Positions 17,489-25,459 of a stretch of DNA of 43,617 bases are shown piece after piece (the stretch's first letter is position 1; each line of letters starts with the position of its first letter). Source of the stretch: Paludibacteraceae bacterium (lineage in GTDB: Bacteria > Bacteroidota > Bacteroidia > Bacteroidales > Paludibacteraceae); assembly GCA_024401645.1 (NCBI GenBank), contig JAKSKR010000024.1, positions 1 to 43,617 of the forward strand, written 5' to 3'. The position numbers and the translations under genes are program-made. The notes beneath the pieces were generated by a model. That model ran no database searches. It was not told where the DNA came from and was given only the letters and a program-made list of their open reading frames with translations.

Positions 17489-17938
17489 ATGGCACTATTT
17501 GAACAAGTCAGCAAAGACATCATGCAAGCCATGAAGGACCGCGACCAAGTGCGTCTCACAGCTCTCCGTGGCATCAAGAAAGAATTCATTGAAGCAAAGA
17601 CCGCCAAGGGTTCCGACGGCGAAATGAGCGACGAAGTGGGTATGAAGATCCTTCAGAAAATGTTGAAGCAGCGCAAGGAAAGCGCAGAAATCTACACCCA
17701 AAACGGCCGTGCCGAACTAGCAGAAAACGAATTGGCAGAGGCTGCAGTAATTGAAGCCTACTTGCCAAAGCCAATGAGCGACGAAGACCTAACCGCAGCC
17801 ATCAAGGCCATCATTGCCGAAACTGGTGTTACCAGCGTCAAGGAAATGGGTAAGGTTATGGGCATTGCATCAAAACAGCTAGCAGGCAAAGCTGAAGGTA
17901 AGGCAATTTCTGACAAGGTTAAGGAACTGCTTGCCTAA
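17489..17938 (+). CDS. yqeY: GatB/YqeY domain protein
   Basis: This 149-residue protein is a stand-alone YqeY domain, related to the C-terminal tRNA-binding region of GatB, the amidotransferase subunit that makes Gln-tRNA. It shows the family pattern: an N-terminal helix with RLTALRGIKKEFIEA, a central basic helix LKQRKESAEIY, then EAYLPKPMSDEDL and a C-terminal VMGIASKQLAGKAEGKAIS. The exact role of free YqeY proteins is unknown. It is the last gene of the operon, 12 bases after the second ftsZ and 49 bases before the terminator. In Bacteroidetes a yqeY gene is commonly found here. Confidence 0.93.
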   Translation: MALFEQVSKDIMQAMKDRDQVRLTALRGIKKEFIEAKTAKGSDGEMSDEVGMKILQKMLKQRKESAEIYTQNGRAELAENELAEAAVIEAYLPKPMSDEDLTAAIKAIIAETGVTSVKEMGKVMGIASKQLAGKAEGKAISDKVKELLA

Positions 17939-17987
17939 ACACATCTACACGATATAAGTTAGATAATCAGTATATAATAAAGAAGAG

Positions 17988-18020
17988 AACGGGTGCTCCA
18001 CGTGACGTGGAGCACCCGTT
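17988..18020 (+). terminator. terminator of the dcw operon
   Basis: A perfect 15-bp stem (17988-18002 with 18006-18020) closes a TGA loop. It is GC-rich in the middle and followed by GTTTAATTGT. It lies 49 bases after yqeY and before the next promoter. Confidence 0.9.
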
Positions 18021-18082
18021 GTTTAATTGTCAGATATTCATTTTCTTGCCAACACCATCTTATCCAAACCAAATATTCTGTT

Positions 18083-18090
18083 TATATTTG
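18083..18090 (+). promoter_or_regulatory. -7 box of the AAA-ATPase gene
   Basis: TATATTTG is a perfect match to TAnnTTTG. It lies 24 bases before the ATG at 18115. No clear -33 TTTG is at the expected spacing. Confidence 0.55.
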
Positions 18091-18114
18091 TATATCAATT
18101 AAATTAGCTAGAGT

Positions 18115-19686
18115 ATGGGCTTATATCTGAATCCGAACGCCGAGGCTTTAAAACAGAGTTTAAGAAATGAAATTTATGTAGACAAATCGTTGATTTTGGC
18201 AGAACTGAACAAAATTGCCGAAACCGACTATGACTTCGTCTGCATGTCGCGTCCGCGCCGTTTCGGTAAGAGTATGGCCGGTAATATGATTTCAGCCTAC
18301 TACTCAAAGGGTTGCGATACCCGCGAAACCTTTGCTAAAATGAAGCTCGGTCAGGTGCCCGACTACGACAAGTACCTTAACAAGTTCAATGTAATCAAGC
18401 TAGACATGAACGGCTTGTATCAAACGGCAGTTAATAAGGATTTGTTGATAGCAGAAATTGATGAAACATTAAGAGAGGAATTTGAACAACAGTTCCCCTC
18501 TATCTCCTTTAAAGAAACTGATAACATTGTAAAATGTATATCTCGTGTTTACAACACGACCAACGAAAAATTCGTCATCATCATCGACGAATATGACGTG
18601 TTGGTGCGCGAACAGGTTCCCGACTCGCTTTTCCAGAGCTATTTAAGTTTCTTGAACGGCTTGTTCAAGAACACCACGCTCCGTCCAGCCATAGCCCTTG
18701 CCTACATAACCGGCATCATCCCTATTGTTAGGGACAAGATACAGTCGAAACTGAACGAGTTTGATGAATATACGATGGTGGAAGCGGGCAGGTTTGCGGC
18801 TCACATCGGCTTCACCCGTGAGGAGACTGAACAGCTTTGCGGCCAGTATGGTTGTGACTTCAAAGAGTTTGAACGGTGGTACGATGGTTACAAACTCAAT
18901 GACAAAGTCAGTCTGTTTAACCCTAAATCGGTAGTGTCGGCAATTATCCGAAAGAAAATGGACGGTTATTGGTCCGCAACTGGCTCCTTTGAAGCGTTAC
19001 AAGACTATATACTCATGGATTTTGAGGGCATTAGACAGGATGTGGTCAGTATGATAGCTGGGGATTCTGTTGAAGTTGACATATATGGCTATTTAAACAC
19101 GATGAACTGCTTTAAGTCTAAAGACCATGTGTTTACCTATCTGATTCATTTGGGTTACCTCTCTTATGAATGGGACACTAAAACATGCAAGATACCCAAT
19201 GAGGAAGTGCGTCAGCAATGGATACAGGCTGTTAAGTTAAGTCCAGACTATAAGCAACTCATGAGCATCGTCAACGCCTCGAAGAAGCTTCTCGATGCCA
19301 CCGTAAACGGCGACGAAGACGCTGTTGCCAAGGCCCTCGACGCAGCCCATACCGAGGTAACAAACCCGCTCACCTACAACGACGAGCATTGTTTCCAGAG
19401 CGCCATCTGCCTGGCCTATTTCTACGCCAACACCCGCTACACAATAGTGAAGGAACTGCCAACCGGTAAAGGCTATGCCGACCTGGTGCTGATTCCATAT
19501 CTGCCGAACATTCCGGCGTTGGTGATAGAACTGAAACACAACAAAAGCGCCGAAAGCGCTATCGACCAGATAAAAGCCAAGAACTATTGCCAAGCCCTAA
19601 CCCAATATAAGGGCGATGTGCTTTTTGTGGGCATTAACTACGACGAGAAGACGAAAGAGCACACTTGCAGGATTGAGAAGGTGTGA
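18115..19686 (+). CDS. AAA-ATPase-like protein with C-terminal PD-(D/E)XK nuclease-like domain
   Basis: The protein belongs to the family combining an AAA-ATPase-like domain (PF09820) with a PD-(D/E)XK nuclease-like domain (PF08011). The N-terminal segment contains the P-loop-type motif RPRRFGKS (residues 46-53), and IIIDEYDVLV near residue 155 is the Walker B. In the C-terminal part D456 and E472-L-K474 (GYADLVLIP then VIELKH) form the nuclease-like core. The length of 523 residues is typical. Bacteroidales genomes often carry many paralogues of this family; the role is unknown, with mobile-element or defence links proposed by inference. It is monocistronic, behind its own -7 box, and convergent with the next gene. 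Confidence 0.88.
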   Translation: MGLYLNPNAEALKQSLRNEIYVDKSLILAELNKIAETDYDFVCMSRPRRFGKSMAGNMISAYYSKGCDTRETFAKMKLGQVPDYDKYLNKFNVIKLDMNGLYQTAVNKDLLIAEIDETLREEFEQQFPSISFKETDNIVKCISRVYNTTNEKFVIIIDEYDVLVREQVPDSLFQSYLSFLNGLFKNTTLRPAIALAYITGIIPIVRDKIQSKLNEFDEYTMVEAGRFAAHIGFTREETEQLCGQYGCDFKEFERWYDGYKLNDKVSLFNPKSVVSAIIRKKMDGYWSATGSFEALQDYILMDFEGIRQDVVSMIAGDSVEVDIYGYLNTMNCFKSKDHVFTYLIHLGYLSYEWDTKTCKIPNEEVRQQWIQAVKLSPDYKQLMSIVNASKKLLDATVNGDEDAVAKALDAAHTEVTNPLTYNDEHCFQSAICLAYFYANTRYTIVKELPTGKGYADLVLIPYLPNIPALVIELKHNKSAESAIDQIKAKNYCQALTQYKGDVLFVGINYDEKTKEHTCRIEKV

Positions 19687-19742
19687 GAATTTGTCTGACG
19701 TGCAATAACCAACACCATTCTTTATGAAAAGTAAACAAATTC

Positions 19743-21740
19743 TTAATCCCACCAAAAATTCCAAATTCTGTTTTTCTTGACGCAAGCACCAAGAGCGCTG
19801 TATGTTTCGAAACCTTGCTCAATGAAATCGAAACAGTAACCACCCATTTCCTTAACAAGTGCCTTGCAATCTTTAACAGGTTTCTCTACTGCGTAGTCGA
19901 CGCAAGAGCCACTAATTGCGGCAGGGTATGCACCGTATTGCTCATACCAATATTTTGAAACAGCCATGTGCTTGCTAACATCTGGACATGAATTCCAATT
20001 GCCATAAGGCAAGTATGCCCAAATTCTCCAAGGTTCAGTTACAGGAACCTTCACCAAGTAGAGACTCATGAAAGGGGAAAAACATTCTTCAACCTTTTTG
20101 TTTTTATTGAATTCAGCTTCATTCCATTCGGCATCTACATAATTCTTGTCTAAATAGGCCTTGCCATCTTCCACTTCAATCGTCAACATCTTTTCGTGGA
20201 ATGCTTTTACAATTTCCTTAATCTTTGCTGACGACTCCTCGTCTTCACACCCCAATGAATATTTCAAATTGCCAATATACAATTCTTCAAAGGACACGAT
20301 TACAGGTATGAAACCGTCTTTCTTACCTTGCTCTCTGAACTCGAAGTATTTTTTTACTGTGTCTCCTTCAATTGCCATACATTCGCAACTAGTCAGACAT
20401 TCCAGTTCAAGTTTTTCACGTAGTTTCCGTAAATATTTTAGAGCAGGTTCATATCCCTGTTCAGCAGATTTGGAGTACAATTCTTCTGCTTTCTCGTAAT
20501 CGACAGGAACACCATCGCCCTTTTCGTAGGTTAGCGCCAAGTTGAACATGTTTTCCGCTTCTTCTAGCCTTGCAGACATTTCAGCATCAGACATTTCCTG
20601 TTCATCTTCGTTTTCAAAGAAAGAAGCGCATTCATTATCCAATACTTGAACCGAATCGTAATTAAGTTCAGACGTAACGGTAGTCTGGTCGAGACACATC
20701 AATTCCATATGGCCCGAAGCCAGTTGCTTCAATACGTACAGATTGTCTTCAAAAAGAATAGGAGCAGAGAGGTTACAAAAACCGCTAAAGCATTTGGTTT
20801 CATGAACAGTCATAGCCTTTAAATCTACAATACCGATAGTACGCTCACGCTTATCGTCGGAAATGCAGTTACTATAGTTTTTTGTAAAATATATCTTGTC
20901 TCCTTGCAAGCAAGTACAAAAATACTGTTCATCAATGTCGTTCAAATTCTTATCAAAAACTTCAGCTTTCTTTCCCTCTCTAAGAAGATGCGCTTTAATG
21001 TCTCCGTTTGAAGAATCCATTTCAAAGAATAACACACTGTCTTTATAAGGCAATATGTTCCTATACACGCCGTCGGCGCACTTGTTACCTGTTAGAATAT
21101 ACGGATGGTTATCTTTATGTTCCCACATAACCTCACCCGTAAGCACGTTGTAGCAAACGGTAAACATTTCCCCCGCCTTCATCACTTTCAAGATGAAACC
21201 GTCGCTATCAGGGTCAAAACCATCAGTATTAAATGCAGTGTTGAAATTATTGGTATGTTCTAATTCCCATAGTTTCTTTCCTGTTTTCGAGAAAAAGAAG
21301 TAATGACCGTAATGTGCAAAGATAAGGACCTCATGTTTCTGATTGAAGAAGAAGTCGAACAGGTTGACGTCACACTTATAATCGAATAGGCATTCGGCAC
21401 CACGATTATTGAATGCCATCTTGAAAAGCGCATTTACAGTGTCGTACTTGACAAAACCAAAAACGTCTGGAGAATAACAATGATGGATAGAATAGGGGGA
21501 GTCGTACCTGTTGGTGATCCTTACGAAAGAGTCGCCATCGTAAACGTAAAACTTCCGTTTGGATAGATTTCCAGCGTTTTCTGTTTTAACCAGAAGACCA
21601 TTTTCGCAAACAAAACAATCGGTAGGTTCAGCAAGTATATCCTTATTCCCTATGCTAATCTTATTGGGGTAAACCTTTACCAATTCATCCTTATATGATA
21701 GAATGTTTATGACTCCTTTTTCTACTTTCAGCAAATTCAT
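19743..21740 (-). CDS. propeller-like, Sel1-repeat and DUF4253 multidomain protein
   Basis: This 665-residue cytoplasmic-looking protein has no signal peptide. Residues 1 to about 380 are beta-rich with recurring Trp/Asp-containing strands such as GKKLWELEHTN and GEVMWEHKD, suggesting a PQQ- or WD-like propeller. Residues about 395-445 form a Sel1-type helical repeat (LALTYEKGDGVPVDYEKA). The C-terminal part, about 455-665, matches DUF4253: PWRIWAYLPYGNWNSCPD, AVSKYWYEQYGAYPAAI and a final WNFWWD. DUF4253 function is unknown to me. The ATG at 21740 is the first in frame. The combination may be a protein-interaction scaffold; this is inference. Confidence 0.72.
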   Translation of the reverse strand: MNLLKVEKGVINILSYKDELVKVYPNKISIGNKDILAEPTDCFVCENGLLVKTENAGNLSKRKFYVYDGDSFVRITNRYDSPYSIHHCYSPDVFGFVKYDTVNALFKMAFNNRGAECLFDYKCDVNLFDFFFNQKHEVLIFAHYGHYFFFSKTGKKLWELEHTNNFNTAFNTDGFDPDSDGFILKVMKAGEMFTVCYNVLTGEVMWEHKDNHPYILTGNKCADGVYRNILPYKDSVLFFEMDSSNGDIKAHLLREGKKAEVFDKNLNDIDEQYFCTCLQGDKIYFTKNYSNCISDDKRERTIGIVDLKAMTVHETKCFSGFCNLSAPILFEDNLYVLKQLASGHMELMCLDQTTVTSELNYDSVQVLDNECASFFENEDEQEMSDAEMSARLEEAENMFNLALTYEKGDGVPVDYEKAEELYSKSAEQGYEPALKYLRKLREKLELECLTSCECMAIEGDTVKKYFEFREQGKKDGFIPVIVSFEELYIGNLKYSLGCEDEESSAKIKEIVKAFHEKMLTIEVEDGKAYLDKNYVDAEWNEAEFNKNKKVEECFSPFMSLYLVKVPVTEPWRIWAYLPYGNWNSCPDVSKHMAVSKYWYEQYGAYPAAISGSCVDYAVEKPVKDCKALVKEMGGYCFDFIEQGFETYSALGACVKKNRIWNFWWD

Positions 21741-21760
21741 AAGATGTTATATTTAAAGAT

Positions 21761-21860
21761 TTCTTATTGGGCCTCTTATGGAATCTTTTTTGGGGAATTA
21801 TACACCAATCGGTAGCAATTTTAATAACAGAAAACTTTTACTACCATTTGGTATATAAAT
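21761..21860. repeat. partial relative of the MITE-like element, with imperfect hairpin
   Basis: Bases 21761-21790 match 23535-23564 of the element downstream of dprA at 26 of 30 positions (shared core TTCTTATTGGGC). An imperfect inverted repeat follows (ACCAATCGGTAG near 21804 with CTACCATTTGGT near 21841; ten of twelve pairs). The outer terminal repeat GAAGCTGTTTAAA is missing, so this may be a decayed copy. It separates the DUF4253 and thiE-like genes. Confidence 0.5.
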
Positions 21861-21864
21861 ACCT

Positions 21865-22464
21865 CTAAAAATACCGGGTAATTTCCTTAAAATTTTCAAG
21901 ATTGAAAGGGAACCAAACGGTGCCTAAAACAGCAGCCCCCCCAAAGGCATAAGGTTCTAGCAGGGGTAACGTGTTGGCATCGATGCCACCAAGGGCAACA
22001 ACCTTTTCGTTGATAAGCCCCTCTGCCGAAGCTTCTAATAACGTTTCAGTAGAAAAAGCCGCATTGTAACCTTGCTTTGATATGCTGTTGAAGATGGGGC
22101 TGAAAAAGACATAAGTAAAGCCTTCAATGTCTTTCAACTCGCCAAGCGAATGACACGACTTGCTGATGCGCAACTTACGTTTACCCACATAACAGTTCTG
22201 ACGGCTACTGAGGTGAACACCGCCAACAGGAAATTCGCCGGCAAGTTCAAAATGGTCGCCCAAAGTTATTCGTTCCAGCAAGCCCTCGGGTAGTTGCGAC
22301 AAGATGGAACGGTACTGATGGGCAGTTGCACCCGGTTTGCGCAAATGCAGCAAGAAATTGGCATCGGCCCCTAACAACGCCGTTATCTGCGCAACTTCTT
22401 CCTCGTAGAAATCTGGTCGGGTTATAACGACCAACTGTGGTTGTTCATTCTTAAAAATTGACAT
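21865..22464 (-). CDS. ThiE/TenI-family thiamine phosphate synthase-like protein
   Basis: The 199-residue protein has the TIM-barrel signature of the thiamine monophosphate synthase/TenI family: LVVITRPDFY at the N-terminus, LLHLRKPGAT, GGVHLSSR, SCHSLGEL, YVFFSPIFNSISKQGY, and VVALGGIDANTL followed by GGAAVLGTVW. ThiE joins the thiazole and pyrimidine halves of thiamine phosphate; TenI-type relatives have other roles such as thiazole aromatisation. No other thi gene is nearby, so which of the two it is remains open. It is transcribed divergently from dprA, with starts about 120 bases apart. Confidence 0.85.
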   Translation of the reverse strand: MSIFKNEQPQLVVITRPDFYEEEVAQITALLGADANFLLHLRKPGATAHQYRSILSQLPEGLLERITLGDHFELAGEFPVGGVHLSSRQNCYVGKRKLRISKSCHSLGELKDIEGFTYVFFSPIFNSISKQGYNAAFSTETLLEASAEGLINEKVVALGGIDANTLPLLEPYAFGGAAVLGTVWFPFNLENFKEITRYF

Positions 22465-22550
22465 AAGCCCAAAATTGTTAGGTAAAAATAATCAATTTTT
22501 CCGTAGCCAATGTAAATGGTGCAAGTATAGAACAAAAGAAAGATTATTTC

Positions 22551-22558
22551 TATCTTTG
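22551..22558 (+). promoter_or_regulatory. -7 box of the dprA-like gene
   Basis: TATCTTTG matches TAnnTTTG perfectly. A start of transcription near 22564 leaves a leader of about 22 nt before the ATG at 22586. This argues against using the in-frame ATG at 22475, which would lie upstream of the promoter. Confidence 0.6.
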
Positions 22559-22585
22559 CAAGAAATAGGAGAATTTAGAGCCATT

Positions 22586-23506
22586 ATGCTGACCAACACG
22601 CAACTTATAGCCTTACTGCAACTGCCACAAATGGGTAGGAAGAGTGTTATTGCCATAGCCGAATATGCCATTCTGCGAAAAGCAACACCAGGCAATGCCA
22701 CCGAACTGAACACCTTCATAGAAGAATGCAAGAGCAAGAAGGTTGCTCGCGGCATAAAGAGCTACCTCGAAACCGAAATCAGCACCGCCATTGCCTTTGC
22801 CGAAAGCATAGAGAAAAACAGCGAAGCCAACGGCATTAAGATAACGTCGTTCTGCGACAAAGACTACCCCGCCCAGCTGAAACAGTTGACGAAAAACGGC
22901 AAAAACGAAAGCCCCGTCATTCTATACAGCAAAGGCGACTATTCGCTACTGAACAACATGCCCAACGTGGCCATTATTGGCACACGTACCCCCACCCTAC
23001 CCGGCAACATAACCACCATGCACGTAGCCGAAGAGTTTGCAAAGGCAGGCTTCAACATTGTTAGTGGACTTGCCCTTGGTTGCGATGCGGCTGCACACCG
23101 CGCAGCCCTTGGTGTAGGAGGCAAGACCACCGCCATACTGGCGCACGGACTCGACATGGTCTATCCTCCAGAAAACAAGTCCCTACTTAACGAAATTTTG
23201 GAGAAGGGGGGACTCATCCTCTCGGAATACCCCATTGGGACAAGGCCACAGCAAATCTTCTTCGTAGAAAGAGACCGCTTGCAAGCCGGCACCTCGGTAG
23301 CCACCATTGTCATAGAAGCCAGCGCCACCAGTGGAGCAAGGCATGCCGTGAAGGTTGCCATTGCCAACCAGCGCCAAGCGTTCTGCACCGAATACTCGAA
23401 AAACATCCTACCCCCAGAAGAAGGCTCACTATTCAACGAAGCCCCCACATTGCTGACCGAAGACAGCCTTGCCACCACCATTACACAACTGAAGCAAGAA
23501 TTTTAA
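22586..23506 (+). CDS. DprA/Smf-family DNA-processing protein, short non-canonical form
   Basis: DprA loads RecA onto incoming single-stranded DNA during transformation. Family motifs are AIIGTRTPTLPG, SGLALGCDAAAHRAAL, ILAHGLDMVYPPEN and SEYPIGTRPQQIFF. In place of the usual RNRIIAGLS, the sequence reads ERDRLQAGTS, and the following strand ends in SGARHAV. With 306 residues from the ATG at 22586 it lacks the C-terminal winged-helix domain of full-length DprA, and the N-terminal part is helical, perhaps SAM-like. The open frame extends up to 22475, but the promoter at 22551 excludes that start. It could be a paralogue beside a normal dprA elsewhere. Its stop codon touches the next element. 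Confidence 0.85.
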   Translation: MLTNTQLIALLQLPQMGRKSVIAIAEYAILRKATPGNATELNTFIEECKSKKVARGIKSYLETEISTAIAFAESIEKNSEANGIKITSFCDKDYPAQLKQLTKNGKNESPVILYSKGDYSLLNNMPNVAIIGTRTPTLPGNITTMHVAEEFAKAGFNIVSGLALGCDAAAHRAALGVGGKTTAILAHGLDMVYPPENKSLLNEILEKGGLILSEYPIGTRPQQIFFVERDRLQAGTSVATIVIEASATSGARHAVKVAIANQRQAFCTEYSKNILPPEEGSLFNEAPTLLTEDSLATTITQLKQEF

Positions 23507-23683
23507 GAAGCTGTTTAAAATTTTTACGAAAGAATTCTTATTGGGCATTTTATGGATCCTTTTTGTCTATTTCGAATGGTTTTTCAGTCACAATGGAGTT
23601 CCCATTGCTCCTTTCAAAACCATTCGAACTATCCTAAAAAATCACTCATAAAATTCGCCAATAAAAAAGTTTAAACAGCTTCT
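23506..23683. mobile_element. MITE-like nested-palindrome element
   Basis: Outer inverted repeats are AGAAGCTGTTTAAA (23506-23519) and its perfect complement (23670-23683), 14 bp each. Inside lie a second perfect 13-bp inverted repeat (TTCGAATGGTTTT, 23571-23583 with 23616-23628) and an inner hairpin CAATGG/CCATTG (23591-23607). The outer arms continue imperfectly, each reaching TATTGG near the ends. No protein is encoded. The left end overlaps the last base of the dprA stop codon. I could not identify a clear target duplication. It may be a MITE or a large intergenic palindrome. Confidence 0.65.
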
Positions 23684-23765
23684 GAAATAAGACAGAAATA
23701 AAGGCATATTGGCAATTTTTGCGCACATTTCAAACGAAAAGGGAATTTTCACACTAGGAATTTCG

Positions 23766-23773
23766 TAATTTTG
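23766..23773 (+). promoter_or_regulatory. -7 box of the dacB gene
   Basis: TAATTTTG is a perfect TAnnTTTG, 23 bases before the ATG at 23797. No clean -33 TTTG was seen at the usual distance. Confidence 0.5.
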
Positions 23774-23796
23774 TAAATCTAAACGGATTAAGAGAG

Positions 23797-25299
23797 ATGA
23801 AGAATTGGATTTACACCCTAACATTCTTATTCTGCTGCATTTCTAGTCAACATGCTTTTACACAAACCACACAAGTGGGTGCAGCGGCAGTTAAGAAATT
23901 CGTTAATACCGACGGCTTGCAGGCTGCCGGCATAGGCGTACTGATTAAAGAAGTGGATAGCGAGAATGTTATTGCCGAATACCAATCGGGCACCAACCGC
24001 ATACCCGCCTCCGTAACCAAGCTCATCACCACCGCAACAGCCACCGAGATACTTGGCGACACCTTCCGTTTTAAGACACGACTCAACTATTCGGGAACCA
24101 TAACCGACTCCGTTTTGCGCGGAAACATTTACCTGATAGGTGGCGGAGACCCAACCTTCGAGTCGGACTACTTCCCCCACTTGCCCGTATTCGAGAACAT
24201 GGTCAATGCCGTAACCAATGCCGGCATTAAGAAGATAGAAGGTGACATTGTAGGCGATGCATCCCTCTTTCAGCGTAGTGGAGCCAACGGCAACTGGCTG
24301 ATGGAAGACATTGGTTCCTATTACGGACAAACCCCTGCGGCATTCTGCTTTCGCGACAACCTCTTCATGGTTACTTGCAAAGGCAACGACTCAACCGGCA
24401 CCGCCGAAGTTGAAACCATACTGCCAAGAACCAACCTGCTAGAAATAGACAACCGCATGTTAGTGGGCAACCCTGTTTGGTGGCACATTTATGGCGACAC
24501 CTACGCATGGAAAAAGATTGTGCGCGGACGCATACCTGCCAACAAAAAGACGCTGATAAAGATAGAAATGCCAGACCCTGCCTTGTTGGTAGCCGACTCG
24601 TTGAGGAAAACCCTCGACACCTATGGCATTTGCAGCGGGAAGACGAGATCGACCATCTGGTCAAGCGAAAGAGCCCCTCAAGGCAACTACATCTACACAC
24701 ACGAGTCTGAGCCCCTTAAGGAAATCATCAAACAGACCAACTACCACAGCGTCAATCTCTTTGCCGAGAATCTGTACCTGTACCTAGGCTCGCAGAATGG
24801 CGAGATAAGCAACTACGACCTTGCACAAGCGGTAGTATCGAAATACTGGAATAGCCATGGTGTACCAACCACCCACATACACCAGGTAGACGGTTCGGGC
24901 CTATCGATGAAGAACTCCATTAACCCTACGTTCTTGACCAATATGCTCATCTACATGAAGAAGAAGAGCCCACACGCCAACACCTTTACAGCCTCGTTGC
25001 CAACAGCCGGAAAATCTGGTACGGTAAAGAGTTTCCTTGCCGGCACATTGCTTTCGGGCAAGACCTTTGTGAAGAGTGGCAGCATGGAACGCGTGCAGAA
25101 CTACAGCGGCTACGTCGTATGGAACAACAAGTGGTATGCCTTCACCATTATGGTCAACAATTTCGACTGTACACGAACACAGCTACGCACCGCCATTACC
25201 AACCTTATGGTCGAGACCTTCAAGGCTGTGGGCGGCCCCGATGCAGTTGTGAAAAAGAAGACTTCTGCCAAGACAACAGCCGCAACAAAAAAGAAATAA
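23797..25299 (+). CDS. dacB: D-alanyl-D-alanine carboxypeptidase/endopeptidase (PBP4 type, peptidase S13)
   Basis: This is a class C low-molecular-weight penicillin-binding protein of the S13 family, which trims or cleaves peptide cross-links in the periplasm. A signal peptide ends near residue 22 (CCISSQHAFTQ). Catalytic motifs are S72-V-T-K75 (in PASVTK), S318-V-N320, and K406-S-G408 in place of the common KTG. Between the first and second motifs is the large insertion typical of PBP4. The 500-residue length fits. A basic, Lys/Thr-rich C-terminal tail follows. It has its own -7 box and terminator and is monocistronic. Confidence 0.93.
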   Translation: MKNWIYTLTFLFCCISSQHAFTQTTQVGAAAVKKFVNTDGLQAAGIGVLIKEVDSENVIAEYQSGTNRIPASVTKLITTATATEILGDTFRFKTRLNYSGTITDSVLRGNIYLIGGGDPTFESDYFPHLPVFENMVNAVTNAGIKKIEGDIVGDASLFQRSGANGNWLMEDIGSYYGQTPAAFCFRDNLFMVTCKGNDSTGTAEVETILPRTNLLEIDNRMLVGNPVWWHIYGDTYAWKKIVRGRIPANKKTLIKIEMPDPALLVADSLRKTLDTYGICSGKTRSTIWSSERAPQGNYIYTHESEPLKEIIKQTNYHSVNLFAENLYLYLGSQNGEISNYDLAQAVVSKYWNSHGVPTTHIHQVDGSGLSMKNSINPTFLTNMLIYMKKKSPHANTFTASLPTAGKSGTVKSFLAGTLLSGKTFVKSGSMERVQNYSGYVVWNNKWYAFTIMVNNFDCTRTQLRTAITNLMVETFKAVGGPDAVVKKKTSAKTTAATKKK

Positions 25300-25347
25300 C
25301 GGATAAGAAAATCTCATAAAACAGAGACATTTTCTTTAAGATTAAAA

Positions 25348-25400
25348 AAAGATTACCCCGAAAAGAAACATTCAATCAGTTTCTTTTCGGGGTAATCTTT
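25348..25400 (+). terminator. terminator after dacB
   Basis: A perfect 22-bp stem (25348-25369 with 25379-25400) has a 9-base loop. A stretch of A precedes it and the right arm ends in TTT, so it may act in both directions. It lies 48 bases after the dacB stop. Confidence 0.9.
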
Positions 25401-25428
25401 GTAATGTTTACGTAAATAATTAACTTTA
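25398..25428 (+). promoter_or_regulatory. promoter of the lipoprotein-DUF5723 pair
   Basis: TTTG (25398-25401), a 19-base spacer and TAACTTTA (25421-25428) fit the Bacteroidetes promoter with one mismatch. It overlaps the end of the dacB terminator and leaves a leader of about 25 nt before 25460. Confidence 0.5.
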
Positions 25429-25459
25429 TTGTAAAAATTTCATAGAAAAGTCAATCTAA

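Noticed and set aside
22475..22585. Upstream start for the dprA-like gene
   Set aside because: The -7 box at 22551-22558 lies inside that extension, and the family similarity begins after the ATG at 22586.
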